In this document: positions 9,157 through 16,647 of the stretch, in pieces | Layout of the letters: every line of letters begins with the position of its first letter | Position numbering within the stretch: the stretch's first letter is position 1 | Assembly: GCA_005881885.1 (NCBI GenBank) | Contig: VBDX01000141.1 | Span: forward strand, 6,101-39,024 | Origin: Chloroflexota bacterium | GTDB taxonomy: Bacteria > Chloroflexota > Limnocylindria > P2-11E | Length of the DNA stretch: 32,924 bases | Direction of reading: 5' to 3' | Made by a program: the position numbers and the translations under genes | The notes under the pieces: model-generated | The model's database searches: none | What the model was told of the DNA's origin: nothing | The model's input: only the letters and a program-made list of their open reading frames with translations

Positions 9157-9744
9157 TTAGAAGGTCGCCTTGCGGAGCCAACCGATGTGGTTCGTCCAAA
9201 GATCCTCGGAGTCGATGGCCACGGTCGCGAACGCCAGCTTGCGCGGACCGATCCTCACGGAGGGTCGCGCGCCGGCCAGCACCGGCGTTGTCGCGCAGGC
9301 GAGGAGCACGGCGCCTGCGATCAGGAGCAGCGCGAGCATCCAGTTCGCCTGCACGTACGCGATGAGGTATCCGAGCAGCGGGATCGCGGCCCGATAGAGC
9401 GCGACGCTGCCCGGAAAGTGGACCGGCTCCGGATCGGGGACGGCGTTCGCGTCGGCCTTGGTCGTGAACATCGGCTCCGTGACGTTCGCGGCATCGACCG
9501 CGATGACGCGGCGCGTGGTCGTGCGCCCGCTCTGGTCGAAGGCGATGATGTCGCCGCGCGCGATGAACGATGGCGCGACCGGCTCGATGATCACAAGGGA
9601 ACCGTCGGAGATCGTGGGCTCCATCGAACCGCCTGCGACGACCGCTGTTCCCATACCCAGCGATCGGATCGCGACCACGCCGATGCATGTCGCGAAGAGC
9701 GCGACCGCGAACGCCGTCGCGCAGATCGAGCCAAGCGTCCTCAC
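9157..9744 (-). CDS. S26 signal peptidase, ER/SipW-like type
   Basis: A 195-residue membrane signal peptidase. An N-terminal transmembrane helix (about 5-28) leads to the Ser motif [11 protein letters not shown] with nucleophile Ser40. GDIIAFD and [15 protein letters not shown] are typical of the ER-type/SipW branch. A second hydrophobic segment ([25 protein letters not shown]) anchors the C-terminal part. The general-base position, Lys-Arg-Val in bacterial or His-Arg-Val in ER-type enzymes, reads Arg-Arg-Val here. I chose GTG 9744 because a full AAAGGAGG site (9758-9751) lies six bases upstream. No obvious dedicated secreted substrate is adjacent; guaB follows 27 bp later. Confidence 0.85.
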   Translation of the reverse strand: MRTLGSICATAFAVALFATCIGVVAIRSLGMGTAVVAGGSMEPTISDGSLVIIEPVAPSFIARGDIIAFDQSGRTTTRRVIAVDAANVTEPMFTTKADANAVPDPEPVHFPGSVALYRAAIPLLGYLIAYVQANWMLALLLIAGAVLLACATTPVLAGARPSVRIGPRKLAFATVAIDSEDLWTNHIGWLRKATF

Positions 9745-9750
9745 GGTCGT

Positions 9751-9758
9751 CCTCCTTT
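9751..9758 (-). promoter_or_regulatory. Strong ribosome-binding site for the signal peptidase gene
   Basis: AAAGGAGG on the minus strand, six bases before the GTG at 9744. It is one of the best Shine-Dalgarno sequences in the window and decides this start over the upstream in-frame TTG-type starts. Confidence 0.8.
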
Positions 9759-9777
9759 CTATTTCGTGACGAAAGGC

Positions 9778-9805
9778 GGCGGCCCTCCCGCGTCGGAGGG
9801 CCGCC
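9778..9805 (-). terminator. GC-rich hairpin between the small membrane gene and the signal peptidase gene
   Basis: An 11-bp perfect stem (GGCGGCCCTCC at 9778-9788, GGAGGGCCGCC at 9795-9805) with a six-base loop, followed on the minus strand by GCCTTTCG. It lies 25 bases after the stop at 9830. The short T-run makes it a possible partial terminator or an mRNA-processing hairpin. Confidence 0.5.
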
Positions 9806-9829
9806 ACCGGGGGAGCGGAAAGCGCGTGC

Positions 9830-9985
9830 TTAGCGCGAGCTCGTCAGCACCGAGCTGTTGTGCGTGATCTTCGCCGCGGACGACACCGAGCCCGTCACCC
9901 CGATCATGCTTTCGAACGCGAAGAGACCGCCCCAAACGAAGATGTTGAGCGCTACGAGAACCACCAGCAGAGGCCGGACAACCAT
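9830..9985 (-). CDS. Small single-pass membrane protein, unknown function
   Basis: A 51-residue protein if started at ATG 9985, which has GGGAGG about 11 bases upstream. An in-frame GTG at 10021 would add 12 residues. One strongly hydrophobic helix (VVRPLLVVLVALNIFVWGGLFAF) is followed by a Ser/Thr-rich tail (GVTGSVSSAAKITHNSSVLTSSR). It precedes the signal peptidase gene with a hairpin between. It is too short to be a typical SipW substrate. I recognise no family. Confidence 0.55.
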   Translation of the reverse strand: MVVRPLLVVLVALNIFVWGGLFAFESMIGVTGSVSSAAKITHNSSVLTSSR

Positions 9986-10003
9986 TTCGTCGTATTCCTC
10001 CCG

Positions 10004-10019
10004 GACCGATCGATCGGTC
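10004..10019. repeat. 16-bp perfect palindrome GACCGATCGATCGGTC
   Basis: A perfect 16-bp inverted repeat just before the small membrane gene. A related ATCGATCG sequence recurs at about 10033-10040. It may be an operator; no regulator is identified. Confidence 0.35.
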
Positions 10020-10084
10020 ACTCACGGGGACTATCGATCGGGGAGGCTCCTCTGCCGTCACCAAAAAGAGGGAGATCGCGAAAT

Positions 10085-10102
10085 CTCACCCGTTCGGGTG
10101 AG
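10085..10102 (-). terminator. Hairpin after the 107-aa membrane protein gene
   Basis: CTCACCCG-TT-CGGGTGAG, an 8-bp perfect stem starting six bases after the stop at 10109. On the minus strand a T-rich stretch (CTCTTTTTGG) follows about 20 bases later. A plausible end for the epimerase-to-purA transcript, though the T-run is not adjacent. Confidence 0.5.
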
Positions 10103-10108
10103 AGGTGG

Positions 10109-10432
10109 CTATTGCTGGCGCTTCTGCGCGAGCTGCTGCCCGAAAGTCGTACCGCCCCCCGCCCACGCGTTCAGCATTTCGACGCGCTCCCTGCTCCAGG
10201 AGCGGGCGCGCCACCAGAAGACGATCGCCGAAGAGAGGCTGATGAGGCACGCGCCGGGCAGGATCACCGGTTGCAGATCCCACCAGAGCTGGACCTGGTG
10301 GGCGACGATCGCCAGGGCGACGAAGATGAGCGCCTCCACCTCGACGAGCAGGACCAGGAAGATCAGGGCGAACGAAGCCGCGCCGAACGACTTCTTGTTC
10401 CGGTATGGAAAGGCGATGTCGATGAGGCTCAC
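10109..10432 (-). CDS. Small two-helix membrane protein, unknown function
   Basis: A 107-residue protein with two hydrophobic helices, about 17-45 (FGAASFALIFLVLLVEVEALIFVALAIV) and 54-75 (PVILPGACLISLSSAIVFWW), then a basic/aromatic segment RARSWSRERVEMLNAWAGGG. It starts at GTG 10432, 12 bases after the purA stop, so it is the last gene of that cluster. A hairpin follows. No family recognised. Confidence 0.65.
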   Translation of the reverse strand: MSLIDIAFPYRNKKSFGAASFALIFLVLLVEVEALIFVALAIVAHQVQLWWDLQPVILPGACLISLSSAIVFWWRARSWSRERVEMLNAWAGGGTTFGQQLAQKRQQ

Positions 10433-10444
10433 CTGGCTCGGATA

Positions 10445-11707
10445 CTAGAGGAGGGTCGCGGTCCGCTCGGGTCCCACGCCGACCATTCCGATCGGCGCGC
10501 CGACGGTCTGCTCGATCCGGGACAGATAGTTCCGGGCGTTCTCGGGGAGCGCGCGCCGCTCGGCGATCCCGGTGATCGGCGTGTTCCAGCCGGGGAGCGT
10601 TTCGTAGCAGGGACGCACACGCTCGAGAGCGTTGGTGGTCGGCATGTCGCAGGTGCGGTTGCCATCGAGCTCGTAGCTGCCGCAGAACGAGATCCGTTCG
10701 TAGACGTCGAGCACGTCGAGCTTGGTCACCGCGAGCTCTGTGAACGAGTTGAGGCGGTGGGCGTGGCGCGCGGCGACGGCGTCGAACCAGCCGACGCGCC
10801 GCGGGCGACCGGTGGTCGCCCCGTACTCGTGGGCGCGCTCGCGAAGGGCGGTCGCCTCCTCCCCGTGCAGCTCCGTCGGGAACGGCCCCTCGCCGACCGC
10901 CGTCGAGTACGCCTTCACCACGCCGATGACGCGCGTGATCCGTCGCGGTGGGATCCCTGCCCCGACCGACGCACCGCCGGCGAGCGGGTTGGAGCTCGTC
11001 ACGTACGGATAGATGCCCCAGTCGAGATCGCGCATCGCGCCGAGCTGCCCCTCGAGCAGGATGCGCGAGTCCCGCGCGAGCGCGGCCTCGACGAGCGGGA
11101 GCGTGTCGACGACTCGGTCGCCAAGCGTCGCGGCGGCGGCGAGTACGCCGTCGGCGACCGCGCGGGCGTCGAGAGGCGCGTCGCCGAAGCGCTCGAGGAT
11201 GGCGTTCTTGGTCTCGAGCTCGCGCTTCACGCGCTCGCGAAATCGGCGTTCGTCTTTCACCTCGTAGACCTGGATCCCATGTCGCCCGACCTTGTCCGAG
11301 TACGCCGGCCCGACCCCCATCCCGGTGGTGCCGAGCATCTTGCGGCCCCGCTCCCGCTCGTCGAGACGATCGAGCGCGACGTGCCACGGCAGGAGGAGAT
11401 GCGCGCGGTCGGACACGCGGAGGTTCGCCGTCGAGATGCCGCTTCGCTCGAGCTGCTCGAGCTCCTTGCAGAGGAACGCGAGGTCGACGACGGTCCCCGG
11501 GCCGAGCACGCAGAGCGCGTTCGGATTGAAAATGCCGCTCGGCACGAGGTGGAGCTTGAAGGTGCCGTGCTGGTTGACGACGGTGTGTCCGGCGTTGTTG
11601 CCGCCCTGGAACCGGATGACCAGGTCCGCCTCCTGCGCCAGGAGGTCCGTGATCTTGCCTTTGCCTTCGTCGCCCCATTGAGCCCCGACGATGGCCGTCA
11701 CCGGCAC
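10445..11707 (-). CDS. purA: Adenylosuccinate synthetase PurA
   Basis: PurA joins IMP and aspartate using GTP to make adenylosuccinate, the AMP-branch step completed by PurB. It shows the GDEGKGKITD P-loop near residue 12, NNAGHT with the catalytic His near 40, the IMP loop ILLEGQLGAMRDLDWGIYPYVTSSNP, and TKLDVLD (the guanine-specificity NKxD equivalent). Length 420 aa is normal. I take GTG 11707 (VPVTAIVG); GTG 11701 two codons later is equally possible. It begins 11 bases after the YdcF-like gene stop and lies in a separate cluster from the other pur genes. Confidence 0.97.
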   Translation of the reverse strand: MPVTAIVGAQWGDEGKGKITDLLAQEADLVIRFQGGNNAGHTVVNQHGTFKLHLVPSGIFNPNALCVLGPGTVVDLAFLCKELEQLERSGISTANLRVSDRAHLLLPWHVALDRLDERERGRKMLGTTGMGVGPAYSDKVGRHGIQVYEVKDERRFRERVKRELETKNAILERFGDAPLDARAVADGVLAAAATLGDRVVDTLPLVEAALARDSRILLEGQLGAMRDLDWGIYPYVTSSNPLAGGASVGAGIPPRRITRVIGVVKAYSTAVGEGPFPTELHGEEATALRERAHEYGATTGRPRRVGWFDAVAARHAHRLNSFTELAVTKLDVLDVYERISFCGSYELDGNRTCDMPTTNALERVRPCYETLPGWNTPITGIAERRALPENARNYLSRIEQTVGAPIGMVGVGPERTATLL

Positions 11708-11718
11708 GTAGTCGGATG

Positions 11719-12303
11719 CTAACCGGCGCGCTGCCCCGCGACCAGAGCTCCGAGCTTCGCCAGCTCGATGAGAGTGAGTGTGCGTGACGGATCGCGCGTC
11801 CACCAGAGGTTCTCATCCCACTCCGGATCGGCCGCAGGGTGATTGCGGAACTCGAGCCCACCGCGGCGCTCGAACTCGCGCTCGAAGAGGATCGCCGCGC
11901 GGCGCTGGTGATAGGGACTCGTGACGAGGATCGCCGTGCTGAGCCCGCGCGCGTTCATGAGCTCCGCGACGCGGGCCGCGTTCTCCTCGGTCGTCGCGGA
12001 CGAGCCTTCCACCGCGATCGCGTTCGGCGGCACGCCGGCCGCGACCGCGGTGCGCTTCATGAGCTCGGCTGAAGCGACCGACTCGGGATCCTGCGATCCG
12101 CCCGAGAAGATGAGCAGCGGCGCGTATCCCTGTTTCCAAAGCGCGATGGCCGTGGCGGCGCGCGCGCCGGTGTCGCCGGAGATCGCGACGATGGCATCGG
12201 CCTTGGTGAGCGGATCGGCGACGTCCAGGAAGTGGCCGATGCCGACGAGGACGGCGACGATCGAGGCGGCGCCGAGGATGAAGCCGAGGAAGAACCGTCT
12301 CAC
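11719..12303 (-). CDS. YdcF/SanA-like DUF218 membrane-anchored protein
   Basis: A 194-residue protein with an N-terminal transmembrane helix (about 4-26) and a DUF218 domain outside it. DUF218 marks: ADAIVAISGD (35-44), the LLIFSGGSQDPESVASAELM segment (63-82), EGSSATTEENA (99-109), and ILVTSPYHQRRAAILF (125-140). Family members such as SanA and ElyC act in envelope integrity; the biochemical activity is not established. It lies between a zinc-ribbon gene and purA. Confidence 0.85.
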   Translation of the reverse strand: MRRFFLGFILGAASIVAVLVGIGHFLDVADPLTKADAIVAISGDTGARAATAIALWKQGYAPLLIFSGGSQDPESVASAELMKRTAVAAGVPPNAIAVEGSSATTEENAARVAELMNARGLSTAILVTSPYHQRRAAILFEREFERRGGLEFRNHPAADPEWDENLWWTRDPSRTLTLIELAKLGALVAGQRAG

Positions 12304-12336
12304 GATCGTTCGAGGTGCAGGAAGAGGGCCGGTCGG

Positions 12337-12651
12337 TTAGTTCGAGGAAGCCGACTGTGCCGTCGCGGTGCGGCGCGTCTCGAAGCATTCGGAGCAGTAC
12401 ACGGGTCGATCGGTCCGCGGCGCGAAGGGCACCTGCCCTGGGCGGCCGCAGTTGCTGCAGACGATGTCGTGCATGCTCTGCGCTCTCGCGGCCGCGCGCT
12501 CGGCCTTGGCGCGGCGGCGGCAGTCCGGGCAGCGCTGCGGTTCGTGGAGCAAGCCTTTCTGGGCGTAGAACTCCTGCTCGCCGGCGGTCCACACGAACGT
12601 GTTCCCGCACTCACGGCAGGTCATGCTCTTGTCGGTCAGCGTCAACGCCAT
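12337..12651 (-). CDS. Double zinc-ribbon protein (CxxC-x17-CxxC type)
   Basis: A 104-residue protein with two zinc-ribbon units. The first is CRECGNTFVWTAGEQEFYAQKG...CPDC (12-45), the zinc-ribbon DUF with the E-FYAQKGL core. The second is CSNCG-PGQVPFAPRTDRPVYCSEC (70-95), the CxxC-x17-CxxC ribbon found in many Chloroflexota and Firmicutes proteins. It probably binds nucleic acid or protein; function is not known. Gaps of 33-36 bp separate it from its neighbours on the same strand. Confidence 0.85.
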   Translation of the reverse strand: MALTLTDKSMTCRECGNTFVWTAGEQEFYAQKGLLHEPQRCPDCRRRAKAERAAARAQSMHDIVCSNCGRPGQVPFAPRTDRPVYCSECFETRRTATAQSASSN

Positions 12652-12687
12652 ACGCGCGCTCCCCCGGCGGAATCCTATGCCGGGCGG

Positions 12688-13605
12688 TCAAGCAGAAGGG
12701 GCCAGGGCGCCCTCCGCCGCCGCCGTGAGCCGCAACCCTTCGGCGAGCTTGGTGCGGGAACGCCAGAGGCGGTCCCGGGCGGCTTTCGAAGGATCCACGC
12801 AGCCGCGGAGTACCTCCCCAGCACGCGGCGGGGCGCGACGAACGCCGGCCGGCGGGCCGAGCACCGCAGTGAGCGCGGTCACGAGCTCGTTGACGCTCGT
12901 CGCGACGCCGGTTCCGATGTTGTAGATCCCGCGGTGCTTGCCACCGAGCGCCGCGAGCACGGCCTCCACGACGTCCGCGACGTAGACGTAGTCGCGCTCG
13001 TAGGCGCCGTCGCCGAACACCGTGATCGGCTCGCCCCGCTTCCAGCAGCCAATGAAGATCGCGACGACGCCACCCTCGAGACTCGCGCGCTGCCGCGCGC
13101 CGTAGATGTTGGCGAGGCGGAGGGTGATGGCCGGGAGATCGCTCGCGCCGACCAGCTTCTCGGCCTCGGCCTTGAAGCGGCCGTAGTTCGACTCCGCGGC
13201 CGTCGGGGCCGTCTCCACCGCGCACTCGGGCGTCTCGCCGTAGATCGCCCCGCCGGTCGAGATGTTCACGAACACGCGCGCGGCGAGAGTCTTGGAAGCG
13301 TCGAGGACGTTGCGGGTCCCGTCGACGATCACGCGCCGGTAGAGCGCCTCCTTCTCCATCGACTCGACGACCTTCGTCTTTGCGGCACAGTGCACGACGG
13401 CATCGACGCGCTCGCCGCGGAGCGCCTTCGCGAGCGCGGCCGAGTCAGAGACATCGCTGATGCGCAAATCGGCGCGCTTGTCGAGGTTCGCCCGGTCGCC
13501 GGTGGAGAGATCGTCGACGACGAGCACGTCGTCGCCACGCGCGACGAGCGCGTCGACTACGTGGCTGCCAAAGAACCCCGCGCCGCCGGTGACCAGGACA
13601 CGCAA
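12688..13605 (-). CDS. NAD-dependent epimerase/dehydratase (extended SDR, UDP-glucose 4-epimerase-like)
   Basis: A 305-residue extended short-chain dehydrogenase. It has the NAD-binding GGAGFFGSH (7-15), VVDDLSTG (29-36), HCAAKTKV (72-79), and the catalytic Y-x3-K as Y141GRFK145, followed by LRLANIYG and YERDYVYVADVVEA. It most likely acts on a nucleotide sugar; GalE-like substrates are only inferred. I chose TTG 13605, which has AGGAG ten bases upstream and puts the Rossmann strand at the N-terminus (MRVLVTGGAG). It heads the minus-strand cluster that ends in purA and faces the dnaB pair across a 180-bp control region. Confidence 0.88.
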   Translation of the reverse strand: MRVLVTGGAGFFGSHVVDALVARGDDVLVVDDLSTGDRANLDKRADLRISDVSDSAALAKALRGERVDAVVHCAAKTKVVESMEKEALYRRVIVDGTRNVLDASKTLAARVFVNISTGGAIYGETPECAVETAPTAAESNYGRFKAEAEKLVGASDLPAITLRLANIYGARQRASLEGGVVAIFIGCWKRGEPITVFGDGAYERDYVYVADVVEAVLAALGGKHRGIYNIGTGVATSVNELVTALTAVLGPPAGVRRAPPRAGEVLRGCVDPSKAARDRLWRSRTKLAEGLRLTAAAEGALAPSA

Positions 13606-13632
13606 TGAGTGGCCGCTCCTTTTCAACAGTGC

Positions 13633-13664
13633 TGTGGATGAACTGGTGGAGGAGATAGTGGACA
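13633..13664 (+). promoter_or_regulatory. 12-bp-phased GTGGA(T/G/C) array, DnaA-box-like, upstream of dnaB pair
   Basis: Three units GTGGAT (13634), GTGGAG (13646) and GTGGAC (13658) are spaced exactly 12 bp apart. The first, TGTGGATGA, differs at one base from the DnaA-box consensus TGTGGATAA. The array sits between the divergent epimerase and helicase genes. The same order T, G, C recurs in the array at 22621-22686. It may be a DnaA-binding site controlling the helicases or part of an origin region. Confidence 0.45.
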
Positions 13665-13756
13665 AAGCCGGTAGGCGCTGCGCATCAGCGGGGCTACGGT
13701 TCGCTGCCGCGGAGGGCTTCCGCCGCAATTGGCGTGCGACGGAGGATCTTCCGCTG

Positions 13757-13778
13757 TATAGAACGTCTGTTCTAGACT
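13757..13778 (+). promoter_or_regulatory. LexA (SOS) box in the dnaB promoter region
   Basis: GAACGTCTGTTC at 13761-13772 is an exact GAAC-N4-GTTC LexA site of the Gram-positive type, extended to the palindrome TAGAAC-N4-GTTCTA. It overlaps a possible -10 TATAGA (13757-13762) and ends 13 bases before the GTG of the first dnaB gene. The lexA gene in this window has the same kind of site (18497-18508). Confidence 0.65.
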
Positions 13779-13785
13779 ATCCGGC

Positions 13786-15123
13786 GTGACCCTCGAGACT
13801 CGTACCGGCGCCGCCGGGGGCAAACAGGTCCCGTTCGACGAAGGCGCCGAGCAGCAGGTGCTCGGAAGCCTCCTCATCGATCGCGATGCCATCTTCAAGG
13901 TGGCCGACCTCCTGCGCGTCGACGACTTCTACATCCCTCGCAACCAGCGGATCTACGACGCGGCGCAGGCCCTCCTCGAACGCCGTGAGCGAATCGATCC
14001 GCTCACCATCCAGGTCGAGCTTTCGCGGCGCGAGGAGCTCGACCGCGCAGGCGGCCAGGCGTACTTGCACGCGCTCGCGGACGCGGTACCCACCGCCGTC
14101 GAGATCGAGCGCTACGCGCGAGTGGTGCGCGACCGAGCCATCCTGCGACGGCTACTCGGCGCGGCCACCGCGATCGCCGCCGACGCCTACGACGAACCCA
14201 CCGACATCGCGCTCGCGCTCGACCGCGCCGAGCAGCGGCTCTTCGCGCTGCGCGACGAGTCCGCCAACGCGCAGCTGCGGCACATCACTGCGTCGCTGCA
14301 GTCGAACTACGAGCACCTGACCGAGCGCATGGAGCGGCCGTTCGAGGTCAGCGGCATTCCCTCGGGTTTCCGCGAGATCGATTACTACACCGAGGGCTTC
14401 ACCACCGGCGACCTCGTCGTCCTCGCGGCGCGGCCGTCGGTCGGCAAGACGAGCCTCGCGCTTGGGATGAGCTTCAGCATCGCGCGGCGCGGACGGCCGG
14501 TATTGCTCTTCTCGCTCGAGATGGACGCGAAACAGATCGTCTCGCGCTTCCTCGCGCTGAACTCGCGCATGGACCTGCTCGCGCTGCGGACCGGGAACAT
14601 CATCGACACCGACGCGGCGGCCGCGCTGCACGGCGTCCCGATCCTCATCGACGACACGCCGGGCATCTCGATCATGGAGCTGCGCACGAAGGCGCGGCGC
14701 GCGATCAGCCACGAGAAGATCGAGGTGATCGTCGTCGACTACCTCCAGCTCGTTCGCGCCGGCGGCGACGAAGAGAACCGCGTCCAGGAGATCGCCACGA
14801 TCACCCGCAACCTCAAGTCGCTCGCTCGCGAGCTGAAGGTCGTCGTGGTCGGGCTCTCACAGCTGTCGCGCGCGGCCGGCGACGCGGGAGCGGAGCCAAA
14901 GTTGTCGACCCTTCGCGAATCAGGTGCGCTCGAGCAGGATGCGGACGTCGTCGTGATGCTGTGGCGCGACCGCGAGGAGACACCCGCGGGCGCGCCGCGC
15001 CTCATCAACGGCAGTGTCGCGAAGAACCGCAACGGCCCCACCGGTCCGTTCCAGCTGCTCTTCGAGAGCGAGCAGGCGCGGTTCTTCTCGAAGGCCACCG
15101 ACGACGGCGGCCCGCCGGCATGA
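13786..15123 (+). CDS. dnaB: Replicative DNA helicase DnaB, first of a tandem pair
   Basis: A 445-residue DnaB hexameric helicase. The N-terminal domain (about 16-115) has EQQVLGSLLID and LVALADAVPTA-like family patterns. The RecA core has the Walker A AARPSVGKTSLAL (214-226), FSLEMDAKQIVSR (242-254), Walker B VIVVDYLQL (314-322), LSQLSR (357-362) and the arginine-finger loop KNRNGPTG (413-420). The segment between SRMDLLALRTG and VPILIDDTPG is a few residues shorter than in typical DnaB. It starts at GTG 13786 without a visible ribosome-binding site; the short leader suggests near-leaderless mRNA. It is probably SOS-regulated (LexA box upstream). It overlaps a second, different helicase gene by ATGA. 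Confidence 0.95.
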   Translation: MTLETRTGAAGGKQVPFDEGAEQQVLGSLLIDRDAIFKVADLLRVDDFYIPRNQRIYDAAQALLERRERIDPLTIQVELSRREELDRAGGQAYLHALADAVPTAVEIERYARVVRDRAILRRLLGAATAIAADAYDEPTDIALALDRAEQRLFALRDESANAQLRHITASLQSNYEHLTERMERPFEVSGIPSGFREIDYYTEGFTTGDLVVLAARPSVGKTSLALGMSFSIARRGRPVLLFSLEMDAKQIVSRFLALNSRMDLLALRTGNIIDTDAAAALHGVPILIDDTPGISIMELRTKARRAISHEKIEVIVVDYLQLVRAGGDEENRVQEIATITRNLKSLARELKVVVVGLSQLSRAAGDAGAEPKLSTLRESGALEQDADVVVMLWRDREETPAGAPRLINGSVAKNRNGPTGPFQLLFESEQARFFSKATDDGGPPA

Positions 15124-16448
15124 CGCTAGCGGTCGAGCGCGGCGTCAAGCCGCCGCCCGAGAAACCCGAGGCCGAAGCCTCGCTCCTGGGCGCGATGCTC
15201 ATGGACGGCGCGATCTACAACGAGGTCGCGCGCGGCCGGCTCACGCCGCCCGACCTCTCGCGAGAACAGCATCGCCTCGTCCTCGCGGCGATCGCGCGCG
15301 TCGCCGAGCGGAGCGAGCAGGTCGGCTTCGCGAGCGTGCAGGCCGAGCTTTTGGCCAAAGACGAGCTCGACGCGGTCGGCGGCCCGCAGTTCCTCGTCGG
15401 TCTCATCCAGAACGTGCCGACGGTCGCGCACGCCGAGACCTACGCGACGATCGTCGAGCGCACCGCGCTCCTGCGTCGTCTCATCGGCGCCGCGAACGAG
15501 ATCGCGCGCCTCGCCCTCACGCGCGAGGACAGCGCGGCGGCCGTTGCCGACGCGCAGGAGCTGCTCTTCACCGTCAGCGAGTCGACGCTCCATCGCGACA
15601 TCGTCCCGCTCGAGATCGCCCTCCGCCGCTACGCCGAGCAGATCGATGCCCGTGGCGATCTTCGGCTCGGGATTGGGACGGGGCTTGAGTCGCTCGACAA
15701 GAAGACCGGCGGCCTCCAGAGCTCCGACCTCATCCTCATCGCGGGCCGCCCGGGACTCGGAAAGACGAGCCTCGCGCTCAACGTCGTCGAGCACGCCGCG
15801 GTTGTGCAGCACAAGACCTGCGCGGTCTTCTCGATGGAGATGAGCGAGCTGCAGGTGGTGCAGCGCCTCGTGTCGATGCGCGCGGAGATCGACGGGAACC
15901 GCCTGCGCCGTGGACGCCTCTCGGATCAGGAGTTCACGGCCATCTCTGCCGCGTCGAGCGAGCTGCAGCAGGCGCCGATCTTCATCGAGGAGTCGAGCCG
16001 CCTCACCGTCACCGACGTTCTCGCGAAGTCGCGGCGGCTCCAGGCCGAGCGCGGCCTCGATCTCGTGGTCATCGATTACCTCCAGCTGATCGAGGGGGCC
16101 GAGGACGACGAGAGCCGGGTGCTCGAGGTGGCCCGCATTAGCCGCGCGCTGAAGGCGATCGCGCGCGAGCTCGAGGTGCCGGTCATCGCGCTCTCACAGC
16201 TCTCGCGGCAGATCGAGCAGCGCGGTACCGAGCCGATGCTTTCAGATCTTCGAGAGAGTGGCGCGCTCGAGGCCGACGCGGACCTCGTGATGTTCCTCTG
16301 GCAAAAGGACCGCAAGGACCGCGAGGAAGGCGTCGTGCGGCTCAAGCTCGCCAAGCACCGCAACGGCCCGACCGGCGACTTCGACCTGCACTTCCAGTCC
16401 GAGCTCACACGTTTCCGCGATCTCGGCGAGACGCGCGAGGGCGCCTAG
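15120..16448 (+). CDS. dnaB2: Second DnaB-type replicative helicase (paralogue)
   Basis: A 442-residue second DnaB. The N-terminus PPPEKPEAEASLLGAML (11-27) is canonical. The core has AGRPGLGKTSLAL (208-220), FSMEMSELQVVQRL (237-250), a full-length central region (RRGRLSDQEF), VVIDYLQL (316-323), LSQLSRQIEQRG (359-369) and the finger loop KHRNGPTG (412-419). All helicase motifs look intact. Only moderate similarity to the first copy suggests an old duplication or separate origins. The ATG at 15120 lies in an ATGA overlap, so the two are made in a coupled way and could form mixed or alternative hexamers. Which one is the main replicative helicase cannot be told from sequence. The symbol is descriptive. 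Confidence 0.94.
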   Translation: MTLAVERGVKPPPEKPEAEASLLGAMLMDGAIYNEVARGRLTPPDLSREQHRLVLAAIARVAERSEQVGFASVQAELLAKDELDAVGGPQFLVGLIQNVPTVAHAETYATIVERTALLRRLIGAANEIARLALTREDSAAAVADAQELLFTVSESTLHRDIVPLEIALRRYAEQIDARGDLRLGIGTGLESLDKKTGGLQSSDLILIAGRPGLGKTSLALNVVEHAAVVQHKTCAVFSMEMSELQVVQRLVSMRAEIDGNRLRRGRLSDQEFTAISAASSELQQAPIFIEESSRLTVTDVLAKSRRLQAERGLDLVVIDYLQLIEGAEDDESRVLEVARISRALKAIARELEVPVIALSQLSRQIEQRGTEPMLSDLRESGALEADADLVMFLWQKDRKDREEGVVRLKLAKHRNGPTGDFDLHFQSELTRFRDLGETREGA

Positions 16449-16647
16449 GCGCGCTCCGGTTGCTACGCCGCACGTGGTCGCGGTGAGGCACGAAGCACGC
16501 GGGCCAGGTCGCGCGCGAATCGTCGCGCCTCCTCCGGAAGGAGCGTGGCGCGCTCCTCGCGTGGCTTGCCCTCGTGTCGCTCGCCGCGGCGCTCTACGCC
16601 AGCCGACGGAGCCGGAGCCTGGTCGCGCGACCCCAGACGCCCTACCG

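Noticed and set aside
9860-11722. A 620-residue plus-strand open frame antisense to purA
   Set aside because: Composition is Arg/Asp/Glu/Ala-rich without domains, as expected for the shadow frame of a GC-rich gene; purA on the other strand is unmistakable. The same applies to long plus-strand frames over purB (3728-4768), purD (5175-6584), guaA (7330-8337), guaB (8476-9867) and the epimerase (12232-13608).
16487-16630. Plus-strand frame with a good membrane helix (GALLAWLALVSLAAALYASRR) between dnaB2 and rplI
   Set aside because: It follows an in-frame TGA at 16484 and has no ATG, GTG or TTG before the helix. A CTG-type or truncated start would be needed, so it is not supported as a gene, though the hydrophobic run is striking.
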